Assembly: GCA_943327965.2 (NCBI GenBank)
Contig: CALPYQ020000128.1
Coordinates: 1 to 5,641 of the forward strand
Direction: 5' to 3'
Origin: Singulisphaera sp. GP187
GTDB taxonomy: Bacteria; Pseudomonadota; Gammaproteobacteria; Burkholderiales; Burkholderiaceae_C
DNA length: 5,641 nucleotides
Shown: one piece after another, positions 1 through 5,641 of the stretch
Layout of the letters: every line of letters begins with the position of its first letter
How positions within the stretch are numbered: position 1 is the stretch's first letter
Notes under the pieces: generated by a model
Seen by the model: the letters and a program-made list of their open reading frames with translations, nothing else
The model's database searches: none
Told to the model about the DNA's origin: nothing
Position numbers and translations under genes: made by a program

Positions 1-344
1 CATGCCAATGCACCCATCCATACCTTTAAGGTTTGAAAAGTAGCGGCTCGGTTTTCAGGGGCAAGCCAATACTCTCGGTGAGGGATATTGATCAAGCTAG
101 TAGGCAACTTAACTAGCACCAGGGGCATCAGCGCCAAGAGGGCAGGCACACCCACTACAACAGCAAGCATGGTGTAGGTGTAGCTTTCCTTGCTCATGAA
201 GCCGTCAGCAATACCCTCTGCGTTGAAATGCGAGGCCATTTGGGGTGGTAGGTTGGCGCTGCTACTGGTTACAAAATAAATGGCCAGAATCATCAAGACC
301 CAAAAGCTGAGATAGATGTTTTTTTGCTTGAAAAGTTTGTCCAT
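1..344 (-). CDS. DUF1648 / SdpI-like integral membrane protein, 3' end beyond window
   Basis: The first 114 codons of a minus-strand gene are present, starting at the ATG at 344-342; the rest lies beyond base 1. Residues 11-27 form a hydrophobic membrane segment. The stretch at 32-54 (LPPQMASHFNAEGIADGFMS, then KE) is the DUF1648 signature of a proline followed by HFN, a G-x-x-D-G turn and S/K. A second membrane segment spans about 58-80. Residues 86-99 (NIPHREYWLAPENR) match the conserved region seen after this domain in many proteobacterial DUF1648 proteins. The family includes the SdpI immunity/signalling protein of Bacillus, but the proteobacterial members have no settled role, so no function is claimed. 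No Shine-Dalgarno is visible upstream (the sequence before the ATG is T-rich), and the next in-frame Met is residue 18, inside the first membrane segment. The gene is divergent from the S41 peptidase gene. The family call is firm; the start is fairly sure. Confidence 0.82.
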   Translation of the reverse strand, partial: MDKLFKQKNIYLSFWVLMILAIYFVTSSSANLPPQMASHFNAEGIADGFMSKESYTYTMLAVVVGVPALLALMPLVLVKLPTSLINIPHREYWLAPENRAATFQTLKVWMGALA

Positions 345-387
345 AAAATGAAAAAAGGTTTGAAGCGTAATAGCCGTTCAGACAAGA

Positions 388-400
388 ATCAATTTGATCA
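388..400. promoter_or_regulatory. Small palindrome in divergent intergenic region, possible operator
   Basis: The sequence ATCAATTTGAT (388-398) is a perfect 5-bp inverted repeat around one central base, and it overlaps a second palindrome, TGATCA (395-400). It lies in the roughly 90-bp gap between the divergent DUF1648 and S41 peptidase genes, where a shared regulator could bind. Short AT-rich palindromes also arise by chance, so this is a candidate only. Confidence 0.25.
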
Positions 401-422
401 CTGCCCATATTAATGCTTAAAT
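394..422 (+). promoter_or_regulatory. Weak candidate sigma-70 promoter for the S41 peptidase gene
   Basis: A -35-like TTGATC (394-399; 4 of 6 consensus positions) is followed after 17 bp by a -10-like TTAAAT (417-422; 4 of 6). The spacing is ideal but both boxes are imperfect. If used, transcription would begin near 429, inside the AAAGGAG sequence. That would favour the downstream GTG (455) or TTG (458) start over TTG at 434. The -35 box overlaps the palindrome at 388-400, so a repressor there would block it. Confidence 0.22.
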
Positions 423-429
423 AAAGGAG
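423..429 (+). promoter_or_regulatory. Ribosome binding site AAAGGAG before TTG 434
   Basis: AAAGGAG is the best Shine-Dalgarno match upstream of the S41 peptidase gene and lies 4 nt before the TTG at 434. That spacing is short. A weaker GGGAAG (444-449) lies 5 nt before the in-frame GTG at 455. The choice between them decides how long the signal peptide's n-region is. Confidence 0.45.
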
Positions 430-433
430 CGGC

Positions 434-1954
434 TTGTCTTGCTGGGAAGTTATTGTGTTGAATTTACGATCAATATTGTTGTTTGCATTATTTCTGAGTT
501 TGTCAGGATGTGGCGGGGGCGGGGGATCCAGTTCTAGCAATCCTGCACCGGTCTATCAACCCACTTCGAAGGACTTGGCGCAGATTTGCGCCAAGGAAAA
601 CCCTCTGGCCGTCGATGCTTTAACTGCCACACGCCAAGGTGTTTTGGCAGATGAAAAAAAGTGGGTGAAAGCCTATATGTCGGAAAGATACCTTTGGTAC
701 AAGGACATACCAACGGTTAACGCAGACGATGCGCGTTACAGCGTGATGGCCAATGGCAGCTTAGATGTTTGGACTTCGTTGCTTAACTATTTCTCGGATT
801 CTAAAACGCCTCTCAAAACAGCCCTTGGAACTTTGGTTGACAAGTTCAGCTTCATGATTGAGACGGTGTCATGGAATAGTTTTGTTGAAAGCAATTTGCG
901 CGGCTATGGCTTCATGTTGAAAAGAAGTACAAGTGCTGGACTTAAAGTGATCACGGTGGCCTATGTCTATCCCAACACGCCCGCCATGTCCGCGGGACTC
1001 ATGCGGGGCGACCAAATACTTGGAATTGATGGGGCTTCCCTCAACGACACAAGCGCCCAAGGCATTGCCACCTTCAACGAAGGTTTATCGCCGACCCAAC
1101 CGGCCCCGCATACTTTTCAAATCTTGCGCGCTGGCACCACATTCAATGTGAGCATGCAAGCCACCAACATCACTTTGCAACAAGTGGAATACAAAGTTTT
1201 GAATGTTGGCGCTAAGAAGTTGGGGTACTTGCTTTTTAACAGCCATGTGCCGGGTGCAGAGACTTATCTCATTCAGGCCATGACGCAGTTCAAACAGCAA
1301 GGCGTATCAGAGTTGGTGGTTGACTTGCGTTACAACGGCGGAGGTTACTTGGCCATTGCCAATGCATTGGCGTATTCGGTGGCTGGCAGTGCAAAAGCGC
1401 AAGGCAAAGTTTTTGAACTGACGCGGTTTTCAGACAAGCGTTCATCTGAAAACTACGCCATGAATTTCACAAACACCGGGCTTAATAATCAGCCCTATCC
1501 CTCACTTGGGATTGCCAAAATTTATGTGTTGGTCACGGGGGGTACATGCTCTGCCAGTGAATCATTCATCAACGGCTTAAGGGGCGTTGATGTCGAAGTC
1601 GAGTTAATTGGAAGCACCACTTGCGGAAAACCTTACGGTTTTTATCCCCAAGACAATTGCGGCATTACTTACGCGGCAATGGAGATGGAGGGAGTGAACG
1701 CCAAAGGGGAGGGCGGATTTTCTGACGGCATGATGCCTCAGTGCACGGCAATTGACGATCTCAGCCGTCCCTTGGGCGATGCCTCAGAAGGTATGTTGTC
1801 GATTGCCATTAAGAGAATGCAAGGTCAATCGTGTAATCAAGCGGCAGGGCTTGCCATCAGTTCGCAAGGGCTATCGGGTATGGCGCTTCGCGATCAAAGC
1901 GAATTGCTAAGGCCTGAATGGCAAACCAACAAGTGGTTGAACACCAAACCTTGA
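434..1954 (+). CDS. S41-family peptidase lipoprotein with PDZ domain
   Basis: This is a predicted cell-envelope serine protease of the S41 (C-terminal processing, CtpA/Tsp) family. Numbering is from the TTG at 434 (506 aa). A lipoprotein signal peptide runs to about residue 25 with lipobox LSGC and Cys26 as the lipidation site. It is followed by a Gly/Ser linker (27-35), and the +2 Gly suggests outer-membrane sorting. A mixed region (about 45-150) precedes a PDZ domain (about 157-245: GYGF loop at 157-160, SAGLMRGDQILGIDG at 186-200). The S41 catalytic domain follows (about 250-460), with VVDLRYNGGG at 295-304, the nucleophile in TCSASE (Ser373) and the general-base Lys399 in TTCGKPYG. The Ser-Lys separation of 26 residues is close to the family's usual 25, so both catalytic residues appear intact. 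Cysteines 372, 397, 409, 437 and 467 could form disulfides in the periplasm. A start at GTG 455 or TTG 458 would give a more typical, shorter signal peptide (for example MNLRSILLF) and is a serious alternative. The natural substrate cannot be told from sequence. Confidence 0.9.
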   Translation: MSCWEVIVLNLRSILLFALFLSLSGCGGGGGSSSSNPAPVYQPTSKDLAQICAKENPLAVDALTATRQGVLADEKKWVKAYMSERYLWYKDIPTVNADDARYSVMANGSLDVWTSLLNYFSDSKTPLKTALGTLVDKFSFMIETVSWNSFVESNLRGYGFMLKRSTSAGLKVITVAYVYPNTPAMSAGLMRGDQILGIDGASLNDTSAQGIATFNEGLSPTQPAPHTFQILRAGTTFNVSMQATNITLQQVEYKVLNVGAKKLGYLLFNSHVPGAETYLIQAMTQFKQQGVSELVVDLRYNGGGYLAIANALAYSVAGSAKAQGKVFELTRFSDKRSSENYAMNFTNTGLNNQPYPSLGIAKIYVLVTGGTCSASESFINGLRGVDVEVELIGSTTCGKPYGFYPQDNCGITYAAMEMEGVNAKGEGGFSDGMMPQCTAIDDLSRPLGDASEGMLSIAIKRMQGQSCNQAAGLAISSQGLSGMALRDQSELLRPEWQTNKWLNTKP

Positions 1955-1959
1955 ACACT

Positions 1960-2940
1960 TTAGTTGGGCTGAACGCCAGCCTTGATTAACAAGCCACCGA
2001 GTGTTTCAATTTCATTTTTCAAATGGGCTCTGAGCGCATTTGGGGTGGCTTGTTCAATGCTGACAGCGGACACGCCCATGCCGTCTAAGCGACTGATTAC
2101 ATCGGGATCGGTCACAGATTTTTGGAGTGCAGCTGTTAGTTTTTCAAGTACTGGCTTGGGTGTGCCTTTGGGGGCATAGAGGCCAAATGAAATATTGATC
2201 TCAAATCCTTTGACTCCAGCTTCTGCTATGGCAGGCGTGCTTGGCAAGGAGGGCAATCGATTTTTGCCAGCGGAAGCATAGGCCTTAATTTTTCCGTTCT
2301 TCACGGAGGGTACGGTTCCAGAAGTTTGATCGCACAATACATCGACCTGGCCGCCCATGAGGTCTGTAAGAGCAGGGCCAGTTCCTTTGTAGGGAATTTC
2401 ATTGAGTTGAACGCCCAAGACATTCATCATCATGAGGCCACACAAATGTGATGCAGAACCTACACCCGCATGCGCAAGGCTTACTTTCTTTTGATTTCCT
2501 TTGAGGTAGGCTACAAATTCATTCAGATCTTTGGGGGGAAATTCGTTTCTTGCCACAATGACCATGGGGCCACTGGTGGCAGAACCAATGGGCTCAAAGT
2601 CGTCTACGGGGTGGTAGCTCAAGTTTTTGTACATGGCCAAATTGGTGGCGTGACTGACGTGAATCATGAGCAAGGTGTAGCCATCGGGTTTGGCGCGGGC
2701 CACCTTGGTCGTGCCAATGGCGCCTGAGGCACCGGCCGTGTTGTCTACTAAAATTTGCTGACCCAAGATTTTTTGCATAGAGCCTGCAAAGAGGCGTGTG
2801 ATGGTGTCACCTGGGCCACCGGCAGCATAGGGCATGACCATGGTGATGGGTTTGTTAGGGTAGTCTTGCGCATGCACTTGCGGTGCCCACAAGCAAACGG
2901 ACGTGAGCGCAATAAGGGGTAGCCATTTTTTGATGTTCAT
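1960..2940 (-). CDS. Bug/TctC-family periplasmic solute-binding protein
   Basis: This is a periplasmic receptor of the Bug (Bordetella uptake gene) / TctC family, which binds small carboxylates or related solutes for tripartite tricarboxylate transporters. Numbering is from the ATG at 2940 (326 aa, normal for the family). A Sec signal peptide (MNIKKWLPLI onward) ends at about Ala24 in QVHA, before QDYPNKP, the usual mature N-terminus. Family marks are MPYAAGGPGD (36-45), NTAGASGAIGTTK (67-79), KPDGYTLL (84-91), NEIPYKGTGPALTDLMGGQV (180-199) and LYAPKGTPKPV (254-264). I chose ATG 2940 because AGGA lies 7 nt upstream and because it begins directly with a signal peptide; ATGs at 2961 and 2958 have no Shine-Dalgarno. 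No TctA or TctB membrane subunit is in the window, which is normal for orphan Bug receptors. The ligand is unknown. The gene follows the decarboxylase-family gene by 71 bp on the same strand and may share its transcript. Confidence 0.92.
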   Translation of the reverse strand: MNIKKWLPLIALTSVCLWAPQVHAQDYPNKPITMVMPYAAGGPGDTITRLFAGSMQKILGQQILVDNTAGASGAIGTTKVARAKPDGYTLLMIHVSHATNLAMYKNLSYHPVDDFEPIGSATSGPMVIVARNEFPPKDLNEFVAYLKGNQKKVSLAHAGVGSASHLCGLMMMNVLGVQLNEIPYKGTGPALTDLMGGQVDVLCDQTSGTVPSVKNGKIKAYASAGKNRLPSLPSTPAIAEAGVKGFEINISFGLYAPKGTPKPVLEKLTAALQKSVTDPDVISRLDGMGVSAVSIEQATPNALRAHLKNEIETLGGLLIKAGVQPN

Positions 2941-2947
2941 ACCGAGG

Positions 2948-2951
2948 TCCT
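2948..2951 (-). promoter_or_regulatory. Ribosome binding site deciding the Bug gene start
   Basis: On the minus strand AGGA lies 7 nt before the ATG at 2940-2938. No comparable sequence precedes the upstream in-frame ATGs at 2961 and 2958, so the shorter reading (326 aa) is preferred. Confidence 0.55.
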
Positions 2952-3011
2952 GTTTCATCATGAATTAAGTGCCAGTCAAAGTTGGCGAAATTGCTTCAAG
3001 CTAGATGACCA

Positions 3012-3602
3012 TTAAGCCAAGAGTCGGCTTCGAATGGTGGATGGCTCCAGTACTTCTAGAGGTAAAGCCCCGCCCCCTGGAATACCCACTTGCGTTGCAT
3101 TCAACAGCATCGAAACCATCACATAGGTGCCAGACAATACCGTCAGGTCAATGACGGCTTGTTCACCCATCTTTTCAATGGCTTCTTGCCACAAGGCATC
3201 GGGTACTCTGTGATTCAAACTCAGTTGGATGCAGTAGTCATACACCAAGCGCTCGTCGTCTTGCATACTGGTGGGGCGTTTGCATTCGCGCAAATCATTC
3301 ATCACGGCGTCTGACAAGCCAGCTTTGCGAGCGATGGTTTCATGGGCCCACCATTCGTATTGCGCATTTGAAATTCGGGCTTGAATGAGGATGGCAAATT
3401 CATTCAAGCGCTTGTTGACAGATGTTTTAAAGCGCAAATAGTCTAAGTGGTCAAAGCACCTGCGTGCCATGTCTGGACTTCTGAGCAAAGCGTTGTAGGG
3501 CCCGCCAAGGGCTGCGCTTGAAACTTTAAGAATATCGTCTGCCAGCGGTTTAACCGAATCGGGCAGCGCGTCGTAGGAGATTTGGGTGAGTCTTTCAGTC
3601 AT
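3012..3602 (-). CDS. Carboxymuconolactone decarboxylase-family (AhpD-like fold) protein
   Basis: A 196-aa cytoplasmic protein of the CMD/AhpD superfamily, whose members include the protocatechuate-pathway 4-carboxymuconolactone decarboxylase and AhpD-type peroxidase partners. Conserved features are LNEFAILIQAR (66-76) followed by NAQYEWWAHETIARKAGLSD (79-98). His87 and Glu88 lie where the family has its active-site segment, and a second helical region follows (about 115-170). There is no CxxC redox pair, so an AhpD-like thiol peroxidase role is unlikely. The YEWWAHE form resembles the decarboxylase-like branch common in Burkholderiales aromatic-degradation loci, but the true reaction cannot be named. 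The ATG at 3602 is preferred over the in-frame TTG at 3608. Neither has a well-spaced Shine-Dalgarno: GGGA abuts the ATG. The gene lies 61 bp after the ABC ATPase gene and 71 bp before the Bug gene, all on the same strand, so a shared transcript is possible. Pairing with a Bug receptor would fit uptake and use of an organic acid, but this is inference. Confidence 0.85.
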   Translation of the reverse strand: MTERLTQISYDALPDSVKPLADDILKVSSAALGGPYNALLRSPDMARRCFDHLDYLRFKTSVNKRLNEFAILIQARISNAQYEWWAHETIARKAGLSDAVMNDLRECKRPTSMQDDERLVYDYCIQLSLNHRVPDALWQEAIEKMGEQAVIDLTVLSGTYVMVSMLLNATQVGIPGGGALPLEVLEPSTIRSRLLA

Positions 3603-3618
3603 TCCCAAATTTTAGGGA
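3603..3618. repeat. Imperfect 16-bp inverted repeat abutting the decarboxylase-family start
   Basis: TCCCAAATTTTAGGGA is an inverted repeat with 4-bp GC-rich arms (TCCC/GGGA) and two mismatched positions in the AT-rich centre. It lies directly before the ATG at 3602-3600 on the minus strand, so its GGGA arm is where a ribosome binding site would be expected. It could be an operator or a small RNA hairpin, or chance. Confidence 0.3.
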
Positions 3619-3664
3619 GATGGCTGTCGTTCGTGGGGAGTGCTTACCCGAATTTTCATCTCAT

Positions 3665-4360
3665 TTAAATGATGCGACCGTCAATCACTTGAATGGTTTT
3701 GTCACAGCGCGTTGCCATTTCGGGGTTGTGTGTCACAAAGAGGACAGCCGTGCCTTCTTCGCGACTGACCCGCCGCAGCAAATCAAATACGGCATCTGCG
3801 CTTTTGGTGTCGAGATTGCCGGTGGGCTCATCGGCTAGAAGCAAAGCGGGATTCATGGCCAAAGCCCTGGCCACGGCCACCCTTTGTTGTTGTCCGCCAG
3901 ACAGACTGCCAGAAGCTTGGTTGCAATACTTCAACAAATCAACGCTGGCCAAAAGGCGCTTGGCCTTTTCCGTGATTTCATAGGTGCTATGGCCCATGGC
4001 ACCCATCATGGGAATCATGACATTTTCGAGGGCTGTAAATGCGCTCAATAAATGGTGGTGCTGAAAGACAAAGCCAATGGCTTGACCGCGCAGACGAGTG
4101 AGCTCCTGATCAACCAGTGTGGTGGTCTCCTCACCGTTGATGGCAAGTTGACCTTGCGTGGGTCGATCTAATAGCCCAATGATGTTCAGCAAGGTGCTCT
4201 TGCCAGAGCCTGATGGGCCTACCACTGCACAAAATTCACCGCGACTTAATTCCAAATTGATACTGTGCAAAATCTCAATTTCGTTGGCCTTGCCCACATT
4301 GAATGACTTGCAGACTTGGCTAAGTTTTACGACTTGCTTGCTGGTTGTTAAGTTATCCAC
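3665..4360 (-). CDS. ABC transporter ATP-binding subunit, LolD/MacB type
   Basis: This is the cytoplasmic ATPase that powers the FtsX-type permease encoded just upstream. The product from GTG 4360 is 231 aa, normal for LolD/MacB-type subunits. All ABC motifs are intact: Walker [10 protein letters not shown] (48-56), Q-loop VFQHHHLL (Gln100), signature LSGGQQQR (153-160), Walker B LLLADE with Asp177 and Glu178 followed by PTGNLD, and H-loop FVTHN (His211). The AIGFVFQ and [10 protein letters not shown] forms are characteristic of the MacB/LolD/FtsE group rather than importers. I chose GTG 4360 because it overlaps the permease stop by 8 bp, while the longer reading from ATG 4417 would add 19 non-homologous-looking residues buried in the permease gene. 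No strong Shine-Dalgarno is seen, which fits translational coupling. It is not called lolD because the permease is MacB-like and no lolC/lolE pair is visible. Confidence 0.92.
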   Translation of the reverse strand: MDNLTTSKQVVKLSQVCKSFNVGKANEIEILHSINLELSRGEFCAVVGPSGSGKSTLLNIIGLLDRPTQGQLAINGEETTTLVDQELTRLRGQAIGFVFQHHHLLSAFTALENVMIPMMGAMGHSTYEITEKAKRLLASVDLLKYCNQASGSLSGGQQQRVAVARALAMNPALLLADEPTGNLDTKSADAVFDLLRRVSREEGTAVLFVTHNPEMATRCDKTIQVIDGRII

Positions 4361-5612
4361 GAATGGCCACCACAGGATCAAGTTTGGCGGCCCGCAATGC
4401 GGGTGCGTACGATGCAAGCAGGCCTGTCATACTGGCCAATACCAATGCCGAAAGAAATAGCGAGGGCTCTAAAGTAATGGCAAACATGACGCTGCCATCT
4501 GGATTTTTTTGCAATTGTTGCCAAAGCGCCAGGCCCGAAAAACCCAGTAAGGAACCCACCAGTGAGCCGCCAAAACCAAGCAAGCCACCTTGCATTAAAA
4601 AGATACGCATGATTTGGCCGCGTGTAATTCCCATGGCCCTTAGGATGCCAATTTCTCTAGATTTCTGAACCACAGAGACAACCAATACGCTGGCAATCCC
4701 AAACGCTACGGACAGTCCGACAAACACTCGAATGGCCGTGTTGGCCGTTTTTTGTGCGTTGACCGCTGTAAAGAATTGCTCATTGGTTTTGATCCAACTG
4801 TCGGCCTGTATGCCGGTCTGTTTGGCAATCTGTTGAGCCACAATTTCTGCTGCATAAACGTCGTGAACGGTCATGTCCAAAGACGTGACATGACCCACCA
4901 AACCTAGCAAACTTTGTGCAGACCGAATCGACATCATGGTAGTGCGACCATTAGCAACTTTGTTGCCCAAATCGAAGATGCCACTGACCACAAAAATATT
5001 TGAATTGCCGTTGGCCGAACTGACTCGCAGCTTGTCGCCAATACTGAGTCCTAGATCGATTGCCAATTCTGTACCTATCAGGATGTCATTGACGGTAATG
5101 CTGGCCGAGCCTTTCACTATTTTGTCGGCCATCGGCACAATTTGAAAATATGAGTCAGGTTCAACGCCTACCAAGCTGATTGCGCGGCTAGCGGCCCCTC
5201 TAACAACCAATGCCGATCCGGAAACAGTCGGTGACACCACTTTGATTTCCGGTAGTGCTTGAATTTGTGCCACCAAACTTTGCCACTGATCGATGCTTTT
5301 GGCACGTTGTGGTGGTACTTGAATGATGTTGTCTTGTTGGCCTGCGGTGTTGGTGGGTAGCACTCTAGAAACTTCTTTGGGCGGTAGCAATTGAATATGT
5401 GCTTGTCCTGTCAATACGCGCTTCACAATATTGGCTTGCAGGCCCATTAGCAAAGCCGACATGAAAACAATGACGCCGACGCCGATGGCGACCCCACCAA
5501 TGATGAACAAGGTTTGCACCTTGCCTTCCCGCAAAAATCGAATGGCTACCAGCCATTCAAAAGGAATCCAGGGTGCGACTCCTTTGCTTTGCATTTCTTT
5601 GGAGGGGCTCAT
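4353..5612 (-). CDS. ABC transporter permease, FtsX/MacB type
   Basis: This 419-aa inner-membrane subunit has four membrane segments, the arrangement of MacB-, DevC- and LolC/E-type permeases that work by mechanotransmission rather than by forming a classical channel. TM1 is at about 34-58 ([20 protein letters not shown]). It is followed by a large periplasmic MacB-PCD-like domain (about 60-285), TM2 at about 292-316, a cytoplasmic coupling segment [13 protein letters not shown] (316-328) highly typical of FtsX-domain permeases, TM3 at about 336-364 and TM4 at about 384-405. The C-terminus, [15 protein letters not shown], is the usual FtsX-family ending. Unlike MacB it carries no ATPase domain, which is supplied by the overlapping next gene. 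The ATG at 5612 overlaps an upstream stop (ATGA), and there is no clear Shine-Dalgarno, consistent with coupling. Likely role: export of a small molecule or peptide, or lipid/lipoprotein handling, with a periplasmic adaptor. The substrate is unknown. Confidence 0.92.
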   Translation of the reverse strand: MSPSKEMQSKGVAPWIPFEWLVAIRFLREGKVQTLFIIGGVAIGVGVIVFMSALLMGLQANIVKRVLTGQAHIQLLPPKEVSRVLPTNTAGQQDNIIQVPPQRAKSIDQWQSLVAQIQALPEIKVVSPTVSGSALVVRGAASRAISLVGVEPDSYFQIVPMADKIVKGSASITVNDILIGTELAIDLGLSIGDKLRVSSANGNSNIFVVSGIFDLGNKVANGRTTMMSIRSAQSLLGLVGHVTSLDMTVHDVYAAEIVAQQIAKQTGIQADSWIKTNEQFFTAVNAQKTANTAIRVFVGLSVAFGIASVLVVSVVQKSREIGILRAMGITRGQIMRIFLMQGGLLGFGGSLVGSLLGFSGLALWQQLQKNPDGSVMFAITLEPSLFLSALVLASMTGLLASYAPALRAAKLDPVVAIRG

Positions 5613-5641
5613 GGTTTGAGGGTTAAAAACTTTGGACGAAC
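5609..5641 (-). CDS. C-terminal tail of an upstream gene, probably a periplasmic adaptor
   Basis: One minus-strand frame is open from the window edge and reads [10 protein letters not shown] before a TGA at 5611-5609. That TGA overlaps the permease ATG in an ATGA junction, the classic signature of tightly coupled operon genes. Only ten codons are visible, so the product cannot be identified from sequence. Split FtsX-type permease and ATPase pairs are very often preceded by an HlyD/MacA-type membrane-fusion adaptor (MacA-MacB, DevB-DevC-DevA), which makes that the best guess. A second frame is also open to the edge, but it is the permease frame itself. Confidence 0.5.
   Translation of the reverse strand, partial: VRPKFLTLKP

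Noticed and set aside
413..424. Mini-ORF ATG CTT AAA TAA upstream of the S41 gene
   Set aside because: It is three codons long with no ribosome binding site, and it overlaps the candidate -10 region; there is no evidence that it is a leader peptide.
262..540. Minus-strand 92-codon open frame with a proline-rich N-terminus, spanning the divergent intergenic region
   Set aside because: Its N-terminal half is antisense to the S41 signal peptide (the proline run is the reverse of the Gly linker) and its C-terminal half overlaps the DUF1648 start in another frame; it resembles no family.
2941..3011. Possible promoter for the Bug gene (a TTGACT-like -35 on the minus strand)
   Set aside because: No acceptable -10 box lies at 15-18 bp spacing; the match is the -35 half only.
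3612..3659. Minus-strand 15-codon ORF (MKIRVSTPHERQPSP) in the gap between the ATPase and CMD-family genes
   Set aside because: It has no good Shine-Dalgarno, no attenuator-like codon runs and no hairpin pair after it; an ORF this short is expected by chance.
3603..3664. Possible terminator after the ATPase gene (GGG...CCC elements on the minus strand)
   Set aside because: The arms are only three bases long with mismatches inside and no T tract follows, so it does not qualify as an intrinsic terminator.
4358..4417. Longer ATPase reading from ATG 4417
   Set aside because: The 19 extra residues (MHRTHPHCG onward) lie inside the permease C-terminal codons in another frame and do not resemble an ABC N-terminus; GTG 4360 gives the normal length.
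4345..4668. Plus-strand open frames of about 100 codons opposite the ABC transporter genes
   Set aside because: They are antisense shadows of well-supported permease and ATPase genes and have no recognisable domains.

Overview
The window reads as a chromosomal segment of a betaproteobacterium, most likely a freshwater member of the Burkholderiales (Comamonadaceae-like). The pointers are an orphan Bug/TctC-type periplasmic binding protein, a family greatly expanded in that order, a lipoprotein S41 peptidase with a Gly/Ser-rich linker, and moderate GC by eye. This placement is inferred from gene content only; no rRNA or marker gene is present.

Layout: at the left edge is the 5' part of a minus-strand gene for a DUF1648/SdpI-like membrane protein (1-344, continuing off the window). 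A divergent intergenic region of about 90 bp with a small palindrome separates it from a plus-strand gene for a secreted S41 (C-terminal-processing-type) peptidase lipoprotein with a PDZ domain (434-1954). That gene converges, with only 5 bp between stop codons, on a minus-strand series that fills the rest of the window. Read in the direction of transcription, right to left, this series is: the last codons of an off-window gene (5609-5641), a FtsX/MacB-type ABC permease (4353-5612), its LolD/MacB-type ATPase (3665-4360), a carboxymuconolactone decarboxylase-family protein (3012-3602), and a Bug solute-binding protein (1960-2940).

The permease and ATPase overlap by 8 bp, and the off-window ORF overlaps the permease by 4 bp (ATGA). 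These three are therefore probably one translationally coupled unit: an exporter or extractor of the MacA-MacB / DevBCA kind in which permease and ATPase are separate polypeptides. The off-window partner is probably a membrane-fusion (HlyD/MacA) adaptor, inferred from context. The decarboxylase-family gene follows after 61 bp and the Bug gene after a further 71 bp. They may be read through from the transporter or have their own promoter. No strong promoter or intrinsic terminator is visible in either gap.

I see no tRNA, rRNA, CRISPR array, insertion sequence or phage gene, and no gap longer than 300 bp without a gene. All genes belong to recognisable families. I found no convincing new system; the observations worth following up are start-codon questions, overlapping junctions, and small inverted repeats at gene starts.
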